The notes: a model not told the origin generated them from the letters alone. A stretch of 64,000 bases of DNA from Rapana venosa (GCA_028751875.1 CM054165.1:20801362-20865361), one strand, 5' to 3'; counted from the first letter of the stretch, positions 37,650 to 49,048 are shown. Made by a program: numbers and translations.

Positions 37650-37860
37650 CATACATACATACATACATACATACATACGTACGTACATACGTACATACCC
37701 GCACGCACCTACACAAACACACACCCCACACAACACACACACGCACACATGCGCGCGCGCACAAAAACATACACACACAAATACACTCATGCAACACACA
37801 CGCACGCACACGCACCACAACACACACACACACACACACACCAAAACCAGGAGGGGCGCC
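37445..37860. repeat. Compound microsatellite (ACGC, GTAC, CATA, CA)
   Basis: GTAG units at 37,447-37,462 are followed by GCGTGC-type alternation, ACGTACGT, a long CATA tetranucleotide array (about 37,590-37,680), and then CA and CACG units. Alternating purine-pyrimidine DNA of this type can adopt Z-form. The long Tyr/Thr/His-rich frames in it are not genes. Confidence 0.95.
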
Positions 37861-38425
37861 CCCAACGCACGGGACAAAAAAAAGCAACCACCTTAAATAA
37901 GCACCCCCCCCCCATTTCCCCAAAAACACACACACACACACACACAAACACACCAACACCCCCGCGGCGCGGGCCGGGCCCCAACGCCGCCCACATAATA
38001 AAAGAGGGGGGCGCAAAAAAACCAAAAACCAAACCCAAAAAAAAAACACCCACACCCCTTTGAGAAAGTTGTCTTATGAGAATATTATAAATTTTCAAGT
38101 TTTTTTTACCTTTTTTTCTTAGGGTAAAAAAAATGGTAAAAGTTGAATAATTTGTTTATTTCATATTTTTTTAAAATTCTAAAAACTTTTCCTGAAATCT
38201 GTGAAGCTCCCGGCACCGCCATTGAAAAATTTGGTTGGCTTGATGATTGGTGGAAAAAATTTTTTTTTTCCCAAAAAGGAAAATTATTTTTTTCCCGGGG
38301 TTCAAGTTTTGGAAAAATTCAAAGTTTTTTCAGAAATAAGAATTTTTTCTAGGAAAAAAGGTTTTAAAAAAAACAAAGCAAGCATCAATGCCCCATCAAA
38401 AAAAAAAATTGGTTGACTTGATTTA
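37861..38425. other. C/A-rich then A/T-rich stretch, nothing recognised
   Basis: It starts with C-rich and CA tracts and a short GC-rich patch, then turns to A/T runs. I find no gene or known repeat. Many homopolymer runs suggest poor consensus. Confidence 0.4.
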
Positions 38426-38570
38426 CTTCCCGGAAGCTAAACCAGGCCCCCGTGTGCAACGCACGAGAACATCTTGCACAAAACTTAAAACCCTTTCCCC
38501 CACTTTTGGGAAGATGGGGCCCATGTGTTTTGGGAGGAACGGAAAAAAATTTTACAACAACAACAAAACC
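38425..38570 (+). mobile_element. SINE family B, eroded internal fragment
   Basis: The words CCAGGCCCCCGTGTGCAACGCACG, GAACATCTTGCACA, AACTTAAAACCC and GGGGCCCATGTGTTTTGGGAGGAAC follow the order of the central part of the clean copies at 60,850-61,230. The tRNA-like head is absent. Confidence 0.65.
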
Positions 38571-38639
38571 AACCCCAAATCATAGGGGGACTAGATGAAA
38601 AGAAAGCGCATTAAGCTTACCCATTTCCGGAAATAAAAA

Positions 38640-39710
38640 AAAAAAAAAGGGAAAAAAAAGTAAAAAAAATATAGAAAAAAGAAATCACAAAAACCCAACA
38701 CACCCCAAACACCATACTCATACACACACATACACACACAAACACACACTCACACACACAACACACACATCACAACACCCCAAAAACCCCAAAACCAATC
38801 ACAACAATCACGCACACACACTAACAACACAAACACACACACACAGTTGGGGAAATATTTTTTTACAAAATCTTTAGCCTTCACCCGAGAATTATGCTCC
38901 TAAACCTATTTTCAGCCATACCATTTTACTGCGATTTTGAAAAATAAATTTGAATACAAAGCCAAAAACTTTTTTCACCTTACTGAAGTTCAACAAGTTT
39001 TTATTTCTTTGGGTTTTTTAAAAAAAAAAAAACCCCTTTTTTTTTAAAAATTTCCCCTAACCTTCATCGGGACCATTTATCACGAAAAAAAAAATTCGTC
39101 AATGCCCTTAGGGTTTTCACTTCCTGGTCTCACTTTTCGTTTGTAAAGTTTATGTCCATAGAATTGTCTGATTATAAAAGGGTTTTTTGTTTTAAGGGGG
39201 TTTTTCTTGCTATAAATTTTGTAATAGCTTTTTTTTTTATAGAATTTCCGATTGCATTTTTTTTTGGTGTTTTTTTTTTAAATTTGTGGGGGTTTTTTTT
39301 TTTAATTTGATTTTTTATAACTGTTCACAAAAATTACAATTGCCCAACCCTGTTTTTTTTGTTTTTGCTGGAAGAGCTTTTAAATTTCAATTTTTTATAA
39401 CTTTCATAATTTATCCGTAACAATCAGAGGTTTTTTTTCTATGAAAGGGTTTCTTTATCACTTGTAATAACACCCGGGAGTTATTTTCCATTTTAAAAAT
39501 AGTTTTGGGTTTTTCAATTTATTTTAACTGTTCGGGAATTTGTCGGATTATCAATTATTTTTTTTCTATGAACATTTTTGTGTTTAACAATTTTATAATT
39601 TTCTTTCTAGAACGCCATTAACCAATCTTTTTTTTGATTGAATTTTTAACCCCTTTTGTAAAAATTTTTCATAAAATTACCAAATATCAACCCGGATTTC
39701 TATAACTAAA
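38640..39710. other. CA tract then T-rich sequence, nothing recognised
   Basis: A CA-rich tract lies at about 38,690-38,850. The rest is rich in T runs, G runs and A runs with no coherent frame. I see no gene, RNA gene or repeat that I can name. Confidence 0.4.
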
Positions 39711-39711
39711 T

Positions 39712-40000
39712 AAAAGTAAAGGTAAAGGAGTCCCATAACCAAAGGCCGAAAGGGGCGAGGCGTCAGAGACCTCATTTCTTAGGGCCACATTTTGAGGCGG
39801 CGCCCACCCCTCCCTCCCTTGCGCTTTACCTTCCCCGACCCTAAAAGGCAGGTCCCATTTACGGGGGGGGTAAGGGGGGAACTGTACTGAAGCCAAGGGC
39901 GCGAAAAACGTCACCCATAACTGGTAACCACGCTCGAAACCCGCTTAACTTTGGGTGGGGGGAAACGAGTGCTCCGACCCGAGCACCCCCCCCCCATACA
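39712..40000 (-). mobile_element. SINE family A (tRNA-like head plus 5S-like segment), copy A1
   Basis: Read on the minus strand it has the order GAGCACTCG, CCCAAAGTTAAGCGGG, GTGGTTACCAGTTATGGGTGACG, TTGGCTTCAGTACAGTTC, AAATGGGACCTGCC, GGGAAGGTAAAGCGC, GAGGTCTCTGACGCC and GGACTCCTTTACC. It is a moderately eroded copy of the element seen cleanly at 63,535-63,835. Confidence 0.85.
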
Positions 40001-40004
40001 AAAA

Positions 40005-40267
40005 ACTCTTTTTTATTTCAAACAACCCAACAGAATAACATGATAACAAAAAATTTTTTTTAAAAAACTAACCCCTAACACCGCGACTCATTGTGAGGGG
40101 GGGTCACATCTACAAGAATAGGGAGCGGTCCCAGTGCTCCGTCACAAAACAAACCCACAACAGGGGATCCACCTGACGTACAGATGCATCACGAAAATGC
40201 AGAAGGATGGTCCGTTCCCTGGCAATACTTTACTCATTTCTCCGGGGGGTAGAACGGAGGGGGAAAC
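40005..40267. other. No recognised feature
   Basis: Mixed sequence between a SINE and a poly-G block. No frame or repeat is recognised. Confidence 0.4.
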
Positions 40268-40269
40268 GT

Positions 40270-40315
<46 letters not shown>

Positions 40316-40510
40316 GGGGGGGGGGGGGGGGGGGGGGGGGTGGGTTGGGTTGGGGGGGGTGGGGGGTTTTTTTTTTTTTTGGGGGGGTGGGTGTTGGGGG
40401 GGGGGGGGGGTTGGGGGGTTTTTGGGGGGGGGGGGGGGGGGGGTGGGGTGGGTGGGGGGGGGGGGGGGGGGGGGGTTTGTTGTGGGGGGAAAAAAAAAAT
40501 GGGGGGGGTT
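40268..40510. repeat. Poly-G low-complexity block
   Basis: About 240 bases of G broken only by T, TT or a T run, with a short A run at the end. It is likely to be a collapsed or mis-called tract. The matching Gly-rich and Pro-rich frames are artefacts. Confidence 0.95.
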
Positions 40511-40544
40511 GGTGAAAGGGTTTTTTTTAAGCAGAGACCCCCCG

Positions 40545-40780
40545 ACATACAGACAGACAGACGATAGATAGATAAGATGGGAAATAAGATAACAGATAGA
40601 TAATAGAAGATAGATAGATAGAAAGATAGACAAAGATAGATAATTGAATTATAAAATAAAAAAACAGATAATAACATATAGAAAAAATAGAAATAGATAT
40701 AAAAGGAAAAAAAAACAGCAGAAAAGATAGATAAAATAGAAGATAGATGATAACAGATAGACAGAAAAATAGATAGATCC
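40545..40780. repeat. GATA-type microsatellite
   Basis: ACAGACAGACAGAC is followed by imperfect GATA/GATAGATA units with A insertions. Confidence 0.92.
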
Positions 40781-40869
40781 CAAACATCTAGGGAAAACTA
40801 AGAACAAACAGGAAAAGCTTTTTACCTTTTTCGTAACCCAAAACTTTCAATAACTGAAATGTTTCCCTA

Positions 40870-41225
40870 TTTAAATGAACAAAAATTTTACGTTGTCATA
40901 CATAATCTAATGACTTTCAAAATTTTTCCCCCTTTCCCTTTTTTTTTTTTTGCGAGTTTACACCATAAAACATTACCATTAGAATCAAACGCTTTTTTAT
41001 AATCAACAAAAGCACAATACAAACCTTTTGCTTTAACTTAACAAATATCTAACAGACGTTTTTTTAAAAAAACATTTCCTGTTTTAGGTGGGAATTCTGA
41101 AACCTCCGATTTTCCAAAAGTCTTTTTTTTGTTTCAAAAATTGTGACAAACCTGATTTTAATACAGAAGTACAGTTTTTCCGTTTCTGATTAACAATGTT
41201 TTCCATATTAATTCGGGCAGGGCAG
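40870..41225 (-). mobile_element. Non-LTR retrotransposon reverse transcriptase fragment
   Basis: On the minus strand, complement of about 40,960-41,028, the bases read KGLYCAFVDYKKAFDS followed by NVLW. This is the F-V-D-Y-x-K-A-F-D motif of RT domains. Upstream in the same direction are words fitting the preceding RT segment (LSQFLKQKK and a GGFR, in broken frames). Thus the RT fragment runs right to left from about 41,225. The family cannot be fixed from this piece. It is probably continuous with 44,525-44,885, interrupted by the RTE element at 41,490-44,260. Confidence 0.75.
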
Positions 41226-41489
41226 TCAGAGAAGTTCCGTTTCTGCTACGGTATCCAGTAAAACCCCGTACAACCCGCGAATGTGGGGGGGGAAACCCCA
41301 ATAAAAAAACCCAAAACATAGGAGACTTGGAGAGGAGATTGGCGCCACCAAGGAAGTATTCCTAAGCCCACATAAAAAACATGAAAGACAAATGCAAAGA
41401 CAAAATGATACCGATGCGTTCGAGCCCGGGTTACCAGACGACCGCGCTTTCATTGAACAAACACCAGGTGGGAAGTGACAAGTCAGCAC

Positions 41490-44260
41490 TGGAGTTAAAA
41501 CATCACTTAAGCTCCGGAAAAGACAAATCACCATTGTAACATGGAACGAGTCCCTACACTCTACCAGTGCGGAAAAAACCAAAGAACTAGAGTATGAGCC
41601 TTAGTCCGCTATAAATGGGACATATTAGGACTAGGAGAATGAATGGACAGATTTGGTGAGAATTGACTGAAGAAGGCAACAAATCTGGTACAGTGGCGAA
41701 GAGAAACATCACCAACATGGAGTGGGCATGTATTGTCAGAAAGGAAGAGTGGGTCAATTATCAGCTGTACACCGGCTTCCAGCGGATATCAGCATCCGGG
41801 TGTTCCGCCAAGCCCAAGAACATCACCATCATACAAATCTAATGCAGCATCAATCTGACCATAGCAGGATGAAGAAGTAGAAAAATTTTATGAAGATCTT
41901 GAAGAGACCATTATGCACATACCCAAGCAAGGGACATCATCATCATCAAGGTGATTTTAACGCCAAAGTAGTCATGACTCTTTACAAACACTTGGCCGAA
42001 CAGTTGGTCAGTTTGGAACTGGGGAGACCAATGACAGGGACCTAACGTCTGCTGGGAGTTTTCCTGCAACCACAGACTTACAGTGCCAATAACCCTCTAT
42101 CCCCACAAGCAGATCAGGAGGACCACCTGGCATGCGCCAAACGAGCGAAGATCCATAACCAAATAAATTTTATCTGTAACACCACCGGCGCTTAAATCCA
42201 GCATCAACAGAGCCAGAACAAGAACCTACCCTGGATCTGAATAGGCAGCGACCATGGTGACCTTGTTCTGCTGGTATTCAAAATGAAGGTCTGAAGAAAA
42301 ACCCACGTTAAATCACTTTACGTGGACAAACTGAAAGACCCCGATGTCGAGGAATCTTCAAAGCTAAGCTTGGCAGGACGTTTTTCGGCATTAACCCTCC
42401 TGAACAATGACATCAATGACCTCTCGACCAAACAACTTTATGAGGAAGTCCGAGAAACAGCAAGAGGTACTCGGTCGTTCAGAGTATTAAACACCAGCCC
42501 ATGGACTACCAATGAAATCTTGGACCTCTGCGATACAAGAAAGAGCACTGAAACAACCAGGTCTCCAAAACCCTAAAGATACCTGGAATGGCCAACAATC
42601 TCGTGAAGAAGTCATGGGTTAAAGGCCAAGAGAAGTGGATCATGTGAACAATGTGATAGAAATCGAAAAAGCATGAAGTGGGCAACAAAAAAAAGTCATA
42701 CGACACCCTGAAGAAACTCACAAAACCACTCAACCAAATCCATCAGTCATTGAAGACAGCTCCGGAAACCTCGGTCCCTCCACAAAGAAACTCAGCTGCT
42801 TGAACATGTGGTCTGATATTGTCATAGAACTGTAACAACTACCCAATACAAACCGACAAGAGCATAATACAAGAGAAAGCAGCAACATCAAGAGCACCCT
42901 CGGCCATTCCCTAACAGGAGGAAGAAGAGGAAGAAGCCATCCGCAAGCTTAACCAGTAGGAAGTCCCCAGGATCATACAATAACCAGCAGAAGCTTGCTC
43001 AAGCATGGTGGCGAAACAGTCATCACATATGTTACACAATCAGTCAGAAGAGTTGAGACAAAAACAAGTGCCAGCAGAAAATAACACAATCACCTCATCA
43101 TACCCCTAGCCCAAGAAGGGTAATTTACGCCAATGCCAAAACTATAGAACAATCAGCCTCATCAGCCACGCCAGCAAGATCATGCTCAAGTTATTTAGAA
43201 TCGACTCAAGAAGGAGGCAGAAGAACACCTAGCAAGGAACAAGCTGGGTTCAGGGCAGGCAGGAGTCACAATCGAACAGCTATTAACCTGCCCCATCCTG
43301 ATGGAAAAACATCTTCAACATCAAGAGACCTGTTTACCACAACTTCATCGACTTCAGAAGGCTTTCGACAGAGTATGGCACGAAGGCCTGTGTCAAGGTC
43401 CTCGAGAATGTTTGGCATTGAAAAGGACTTAGTGCAAACCAATTCACAGCACTATACAACACGGGCAGCAGCGCAGTCCTTCTGAACAATCAGGTCGGAG
43501 ACTACTCAAAACCACAGTTGGGGTCGCGACAAAAGGATGCCTGTAATCTCCAGTCCTTTTTTTAATCTGTCTTGGAAAACATTATGATAGAGACCCCTCA
43601 TGACTTCCCACTCTACTACCATCTCCTTGGCGGCAAGACCCCTCAACAACTTACGGTTTTGCCGGACGACGAATGACCTCAGGGCGGAAGTAACACAGAG
43701 CTGCAAGATCTTACGACCAACTTGAGAACAGAGCTGGAGCATATGGGATGGAGGGAGGCTCGGAGAAAGTTAAAGTACATTGTTGAACAGCACGAGCCAC
43801 GCCACTGCTCCCATTTTACAATAACGCCAACAACTGGAGGAGGTAAGAGACGCTTTTTAATACCTTGGCTCTACACACACTAAGGAACGGCGATCGACGA
43901 AAGAAATCAAAGTCAGAATATCCAGGCAAACAACAACCATACAAAACTCACCACCATAAGGAAAAGTAAAGAGAACAGTTATCCTCCCAAATAGAAACTA
44001 AATCTACTACAAAGCCCACTCATACGGATCCTGCTGTACGGGAAGAAGTGACACCTGGACATTGGACTGCTGAAACACCAAGCGAATCCATCCTTTTGAA
44101 ACAACATGCCATAGAAAAACTAACTGGGCATTTCCAGGTAGGGAACGAAAGACCAATGAATTTGTCAAGAGGTCAAAAACCACGGCTGTAGGTCCACCAG
44201 GAACCCCACCTCGCCGTCGTCACAGAAGAATTATCCCAGTCATACTTGTCCCCTTTTACC
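41490..44260 (+). mobile_element. RTE-type non-LTR retrotransposon, long but decayed
   Basis: The whole protein order of an RTE-type element can be followed in shifting plus-strand frames. It starts with an endonuclease (TWNESLHS/KTKELEYE near 41,540-41,600; QGDFNAKV at 41,947-41,970). The RT follows, with FIDF then FDRVW across a frameshift (about 43,343-43,380), a degenerate GVATKGCL in place of the usual GVRQGCL (43,520-43,543) and a frameshifted ADD region (about 43,648-43,672). Next are DLTTNLRTELEHMGW, a YLGSTHT segment, ISRQTTTIQNSPP, and SYGSCCT. The C-terminal KTNEFVKR lies near 44,150. It stops at about 44,255 inside the C-terminal module, so the 3' end is missing. No intact ORF remains. 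Confidence 0.85.
41947..41970 (+). pseudogene. Endonuclease GDFN motif of the RTE element
   Basis: The bases read Q-G-D-F-N-A-K-V. The D-F-N core is a conserved active-site motif of the apurinic-like endonuclease of non-LTR retrotransposons (family knowledge). It fixes the plus orientation of the element. Confidence 0.8.
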
Positions 44261-44524
44261 TTTATAAAATAGGTTTTATGAGGCCCAAACATCCAAACGT
44301 GCCGATACCTTACCTATAATCCAAACAGTTTAATTTAAACATTTGCAATGTAACGGTTTTAAGCACTGGTTTGCTATACTTACACATTCAGAATAAACAT
44401 TAACTATCTCTACTGCTGCCTTACCTTTTTTCCATCAAATCAAGACGATTTCCACTTGATTGTAGTTTAAGTCCTGTTAGATCATCGAACTGAAATCAGG
44501 AAGATACTCAAAAAAGTACAACTA
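44261..44524. other. No recognised feature between two LINE parts
   Basis: Mixed A/T-rich sequence. It probably belongs to the minus-strand LINE, between its linker (44,525-44,885) and RT (40,870-41,225), but I cannot show motifs. Confidence 0.35.
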
Positions 44525-44885
44525 TTGTCTGGAAGTTGGGAACTCGCTAGATATACGTCATTTCACGTTTTGAAATGCTCGAAGAGAGTAGGCAAACTGA
44601 TTGGGCAGTTATCAAAAGAGCGCTCATGTTCTTCTTTCCAAACATCTTTAGGATTGTCTTTTTTATTCAATGTCTTTAAAGCGTCAATACCACTTTTTCT
44701 TTGCTTTTTGCCATGCTTTTCTCATGATGTTCTTGTACTCTTTACTTATTACTTTCATGAGGATACACGTTTCTGCAGTATCTCTATGTTTACATACAGC
44801 TTTACTTTTTAGATACAATCGTCTTTTTATAAATCAGTCTGCATCGAACCACATTTTTTTCTGGATTTTTACGACTTTATATTAA
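44525..44885 (-). mobile_element. Minus-strand LINE fragment, endonuclease-RT linker
   Basis: Read on the minus strand, complement of about 44,670-44,865, it gives KMWFDAD, a stop, RRLYLKSKAVCKHRD, CILMKVISKEYKNIM and KAWQKAKKKWY. A WFD/WWN word, then spaced basic residues and a KxxYKxxxRKAKxxxW-type run, is characteristic of the linker between endonuclease and RT in non-LTR retrotransposons. Position and strand fit the RT piece at 40,870-41,225. Confidence 0.65.
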
Positions 44886-45400
44886 TCTGTGTATAGATTT
44901 CTTACCAAAAGTAGATTTTGTTGGCACAGTCAGAATCGCTGACGTCAAAATAATTAATTTCGTCAACAGTGACATCTTCTTACTGAAGTTTAATGATTAG
45001 ATCTGTGACGTTACGTTTTAATAGCTCAGAAATAAATAGCAGAGTTGCCAATATTTTTCTAGGTGTCTTAGAGAGTGATGAGAACCCAGTTTGCATACAT
45101 ATACTTAGGACCATTGTGAACAATATTCGCGTGGGAAACAATGACTGTGTGTCCTATAAATGCATTGGTACGATTTGGTTCGAATCTCTTCAGGTGTTGT
45201 TTTCTCATGTGGTCATTTCTGGTATCTGGATTTTTTAAAAAGAGAGCCTATATCGACTTCTTGCTTCTTTGTCTTAATTGACAGTTCAATTGGACACAGT
45301 ACATATCAGACCTAACACCGTCATAAGGTGCAACATAAAAATCACCTACAAACGGGATAAAAATCAGATGTACAAAGAATATAGTCAAGTATAGCACAAC
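44886..45400 (-). other. Possible 5' continuation of the minus-strand LINE
   Basis: Base composition is that of 44,525-44,885, and homopolymer errors are few. A plus-strand frame at 44,993-45,238 has no recognised similarity. A minus-strand origin as endonuclease sequence is plausible but unproven. Confidence 0.3.
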
Positions 45401-45409
45401 TACTACTCA

Positions 45410-45785
45410 TATTCTTCTTCTTCTTCTTCGTCGTCGTCGTCGTCAAACGCTTAGACAGCAACTTTTGTTGTCTGTTATATGAACGAAAATGTGTCACGCT
45501 GCCGTTAAGTGCCCTGACAAGTCAGGCCCAGCGCATCTGACTTCGGCATAGGAGAGAATTGTTATATTTTAAGTCTTTCTAGAAAAAAAAAAGAAGGCAG
45601 GAGAATGGACCAAGAAAGCAGGAGAATGGCCCAAGAAGACAGAAAATAGACAAAAGAAGGAGGTGACCGGAAGAAAAACAAGACAGAAACAAAGAGAGGG
45701 ATAGAAAAGAGGAAATTTCTAGCACAGAATTTCCAGCATGTGAGGTTGCTATTTATACTGACAGCCCCCCGCATCGCAAATGGGG
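45410..45785 (+). repeat. Dispersed repeat X, copy 3 (left arm of an inverted pair)
   Basis: It starts with TTCTTCTTCTTCTTC then GTCGTCGTCGTCGTC. Next come TGTTATATGAACGAAAATG, TGTCACGCTGCCGTTAAG, CTGACAAGTCAGGCCCAGCG, GACTTCGGCATAGGAGAGA, GAATGGACCAAGAA, and GAAATTTCTAGCACAGAA, ending with TTGCTATTTATACTGACAGC. This is the cleanest plus-strand copy of repeat X. There is no coding frame. Confidence 0.8.
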
Positions 45786-45894
45786 AACTTCTTGTACCCA
45801 CCACCTGGTCTCTCCCCAAAACGATAAAACGACCATTAGAAATAGACACTGGGATTTACACAGACCAAGTACCCAGTACCCATAGGTTTTGATT

Positions 45895-46240
45895 CAATAC
45901 TCATCCTTTCACACCGGGATCCTGGAAATTCTGTGCTAGGAATTCCCTCTTCTCCATGCCTTTTCTTCATTTCTGCCTTGTTCCTTTTCTTCCTGTCATC
46001 TATCTCCTTCTTTGTCTATCTCCCGCCTTTTTTTAAATCCATTCTCCTGCCACCTCCCCCCCCCAAAAAAAAAAGACTTAAAAAATAACAACAGTTCTCT
46101 CCCATGCTGAAATAGGATGCACTGGGCCTGACTTGTCAGGTGCTTTACGACAGCGCAACGCATTTTCGCTCATATGACAAGAAACAAAAATTACTGTCTG
46201 AGCGTTCGACGAAGAAGAAGAAGAAGAAGAAGAAGTAGAA
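45895..46240 (-). repeat. Dispersed repeat X, copy 4 (right arm of an inverted pair)
   Basis: The reverse complement carries the same words as 45,410-45,785 in order, and it ends with AAGAAGAAGAAGAAG where the left arm begins with TTC. The arms are about 350 bases with a ~110-base spacer, so transcripts or single strands could fold back. It could be two independent insertions or a single fold-back element. Confidence 0.8.
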
Positions 46241-46464
46241 GAAATGTCATCCTTTTCCCCCAGTATGTTAGAAAATCCTTGCAGGCTAAACAAATTGAAA
46301 CAAAACAACAACAACAACAAAATTCCGTCTCTTCATGTAATATCGTATGTCGAGATATAAAATATAAGGATACGGCCGAAGTGCTTAATTAATTTTTTTT
46401 TACCCTTGCTCGTTTAATTCTTCCCTAATAGCTTTGTACATGAATAATGACTGCGAAGAGCGAG

Positions 46465-46470
<6 letters not shown>

Positions 46471-46544
<74 letters not shown>

Positions 46545-46545
46545 G
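46471..46545. repeat. GA microsatellite
   Basis: (GA)n of about 70 bases with a GGAGTG break, followed by a G-run and C-run patch. Confidence 0.95.
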
Positions 46546-46734
46546 GGGTGGTTTACACCCCCCCCCACCCCCCCCCCCGTTTTTTGTTGATGTTTTTTGC
46601 AATCACGAGATATTATACCTCTGATTATAAACTATAAATCGTGATTAAAATTTCAACGACATGTTTGAAATTTTTGGTGGCGAGGTGGGTGTTTGGGTTG
46701 GGTTTTTTTCAACCATTTTTATTCAAGTTCGTCT

Positions 46735-47034
46735 TGTCATAGCCTAGTGGTCAGAACGTTGAACTCGCAATCTGACGACCCGGGTTTGATTCCCGTTCAA
46801 GGGGGATATTTTCCCCTGGAGTTAACATCAGTGCAGACTCCACTCTCCCCAAAAGTCCTTCGGATGAGACTATAAACCGAGGCCTCGTGTGCGAACGCAC
46901 GCAGAACATCTTGTGCACACGTTAAATCCTGTTCCGCTTTTCGTAAGAGTAGGTCAATGTGTGCCGGTGGGAACAGATGACGAATGACAAAATCGCATAC
47001 ACACGGGGACTGGATGTAAATAAGCACATTTTTG
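46735..47034 (+). mobile_element. SINE family B, nearly full length, cut by the N gap
   Basis: It has the A-box-like TAGCCTAGTGG, the B-box-like GGTTTGATTCC, then TTCAAGGGGGATATTTTCC, TTCGGATGAGACTATAAACC, GCACGCAGAACATCTTG, CCGCTTTTCGTAAGAG and ACACGGGGACTGGATGTAAA. The 3' tail is lost in the gap. The head is tRNA-derived, so transcription by Pol III from internal boxes is expected for the family. Confidence 0.92.
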
Positions 47035-47534
47035 NNNNNNNNNNNNNNNNNNNNNNNNNNNNNNNNNNNNNNNNNNNNNNNNNNNNNNNNNNNNNNNNNN
47101 NNNNNNNNNNNNNNNNNNNNNNNNNNNNNNNNNNNNNNNNNNNNNNNNNNNNNNNNNNNNNNNNNNNNNNNNNNNNNNNNNNNNNNNNNNNNNNNNNNNN
47201 NNNNNNNNNNNNNNNNNNNNNNNNNNNNNNNNNNNNNNNNNNNNNNNNNNNNNNNNNNNNNNNNNNNNNNNNNNNNNNNNNNNNNNNNNNNNNNNNNNNN
47301 NNNNNNNNNNNNNNNNNNNNNNNNNNNNNNNNNNNNNNNNNNNNNNNNNNNNNNNNNNNNNNNNNNNNNNNNNNNNNNNNNNNNNNNNNNNNNNNNNNNN
47401 NNNNNNNNNNNNNNNNNNNNNNNNNNNNNNNNNNNNNNNNNNNNNNNNNNNNNNNNNNNNNNNNNNNNNNNNNNNNNNNNNNNNNNNNNNNNNNNNNNNN
47501 NNNNNNNNNNNNNNNNNNNNNNNNNNNNNNNNNN
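47035..47534. other. Assembly gap, exactly 500 N
   Basis: A second 500-base placeholder. It falls just before the 3' tail of a SINE, and the sequence after it starts with TATG repeats, so a repeat-induced assembly break is likely. Confidence 0.99.
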
Positions 47535-47970
47535 GAATTGTATGTATGTATGTATGGTAAAACAAAATAAACCCAAAATAAAATTTTTTATATATATACA
47601 AATAAAAATATAAATAATTTTTTTAATAAATATATCTGGTTGTCCCCGCGGGGTGTGGGATAGGGGGTGTGTTTGGGTGTGTGGTTTGTGTTTTTGGGGT
47701 TTTTTGTTGTGTATTTTGGGTGGTGGTGGTGCGCGCGCGCCGCGCGTACTCAATAAATCCTCAAATACTGTCTTGTTTTTTAAACAAACAAAATGCCTTT
47801 TTTACAATGTTTTGGGTTTTGTAAAGGGAAATTATATAGGTGACATGACCTGGCTTGTTTTGGGCAGGGATGTTTTTCCTCCCCTTTTAAGGGGGGTTTA
47901 TTTCTTCCCCTTGTTCGTGCGTGATATATGTATGATGGGAGTAAAAATAGTTTGAGAGAGGGGTTAAGGA
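47535..47970. other. TATG/TG-rich and mixed sequence, nothing recognised
   Basis: A short TATG tract and AT-rich stretch are followed by GT-rich DNA with a GCGCGCGC patch (47,731-47,745). No gene or named repeat. Confidence 0.4.
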
Positions 47971-47974
47971 AAAT

Positions 47975-48405
47975 TTTAATGGAAAGATAATAGATAATAG
48001 ATAATAGATTGATAGATAAGAGAGAAAATAGATAGATTTGTTGATTTTAAAAAGAAGATAGATAGATAGATAGATAGATAGAAAAAAAGATAGATAGAAA
48101 GATAATAGAAATTTAAAAATAAAAGAGAGAAGAGAGGAGAGAGAGAGAAGAGAGAAATAGATAAAAAAGAAAAGAGAGATTTTTGATAGAAAGATAGATG
48201 AGAAAAGATAACAATAGATAGATAATAGAAGTAATAGATAGAGAAATAATAGAATAAATCGATCGATAATTTGGAGATTGGGGATAAATGAAAAGATAAA
48301 AGATAGATAGAAGATAAGGAAAGATTTAAAAACATAGAAAAATCGAAATAATAAATAAAAAAAAGAGATAAATAGGAAAAAAGATTATGGTAGGTAGACA
48401 GGGGG
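47975..48405. repeat. GATA/AGAT microsatellite
   Basis: GATAGATA and AGATAATAGATA units with GAGA and A-run interruptions over about 430 bases. Confidence 0.93.
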
Positions 48406-48454
48406 GGGAGAGAGATTATATTGTATTTTCATTTTTTTTTGTTGGATTTTTATA

Positions 48455-48830
48455 TTGTATAAACACTTTAAGGCACAGCAGAATTAATTTTTTCTCGGTA
48501 AATTCGGCCCGCTTTCCCCGGGAAAGCGCGTCGCCCACAAAAGCAGGCCACCCATCCCTTTTTTTTCCTTTTTCCTGTTTGGGAACGTGGTTTTGGGTTT
48601 TCCCCATCAAAAGAATTTTTTTTTTAAAAAAAGAAATTTTGCCAGGGGGAAAAACTCCCTTGCTGCCGCGGTTCTTTTTCGTACTAAATGAAAAATTGGG
48701 ACACGGTTTAGGGTTTTTCCCTCCCCCATCCGAAAGACTAGCACCCAAAAACCCCACTCATGGCTAGTGGGTTGGGGGGAAAGGGGGGGGGGGGGGAAGT
48801 TTCCGGGGCCCAACGGGGATCAAACCACCA
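48455..48830 (-). mobile_element. SINE family C, eroded, minus strand
   Basis: The reverse complement follows the copy at 60,430-60,835: CATGAGTGGGGTTTTTGGGTGCTAG, TCTTTCGGATG, GGCAAAATTTC, GTGGGCGACGCG, TTTCCCGGGGAAAGCGGGCCGAATTT. Substitutions mostly extend neighbouring runs, and the head has a G-run. Confidence 0.8.
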
Positions 48831-48899
48831 CACACTTAAACCCGGAGTTTTTCCCCTTTTTAGGAAAGTGGGTAACTCTAAAAACCCAAAAAACCCCGC

Positions 48900-49048
48900 C
48901 CCGCAAAGCTGCGCACGCCAAACACCACGCGCAAAACCACGCACGCACAACCACGCACCACACACACGGGACGCATACACACAACCCCCGCCCCCACGCA
49001 CACCAAAGCACACACACACCCCACACACCCCCCACACACACAAAACAC
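48900..49048. repeat. CA/GCAC microsatellite
   Basis: CACGCACG-type and (CA)n units. Confidence 0.85.

Noticed and set aside
37309..38055. 248-codon frame with a C/V/Y-rich middle
   Set aside because: It is made of CATA, CA and poly-G microsatellites.
46797..47753. 318-codon frame spanning N
   Set aside because: It crosses the second 500-N gap and joins SINE and unrelated DNA.
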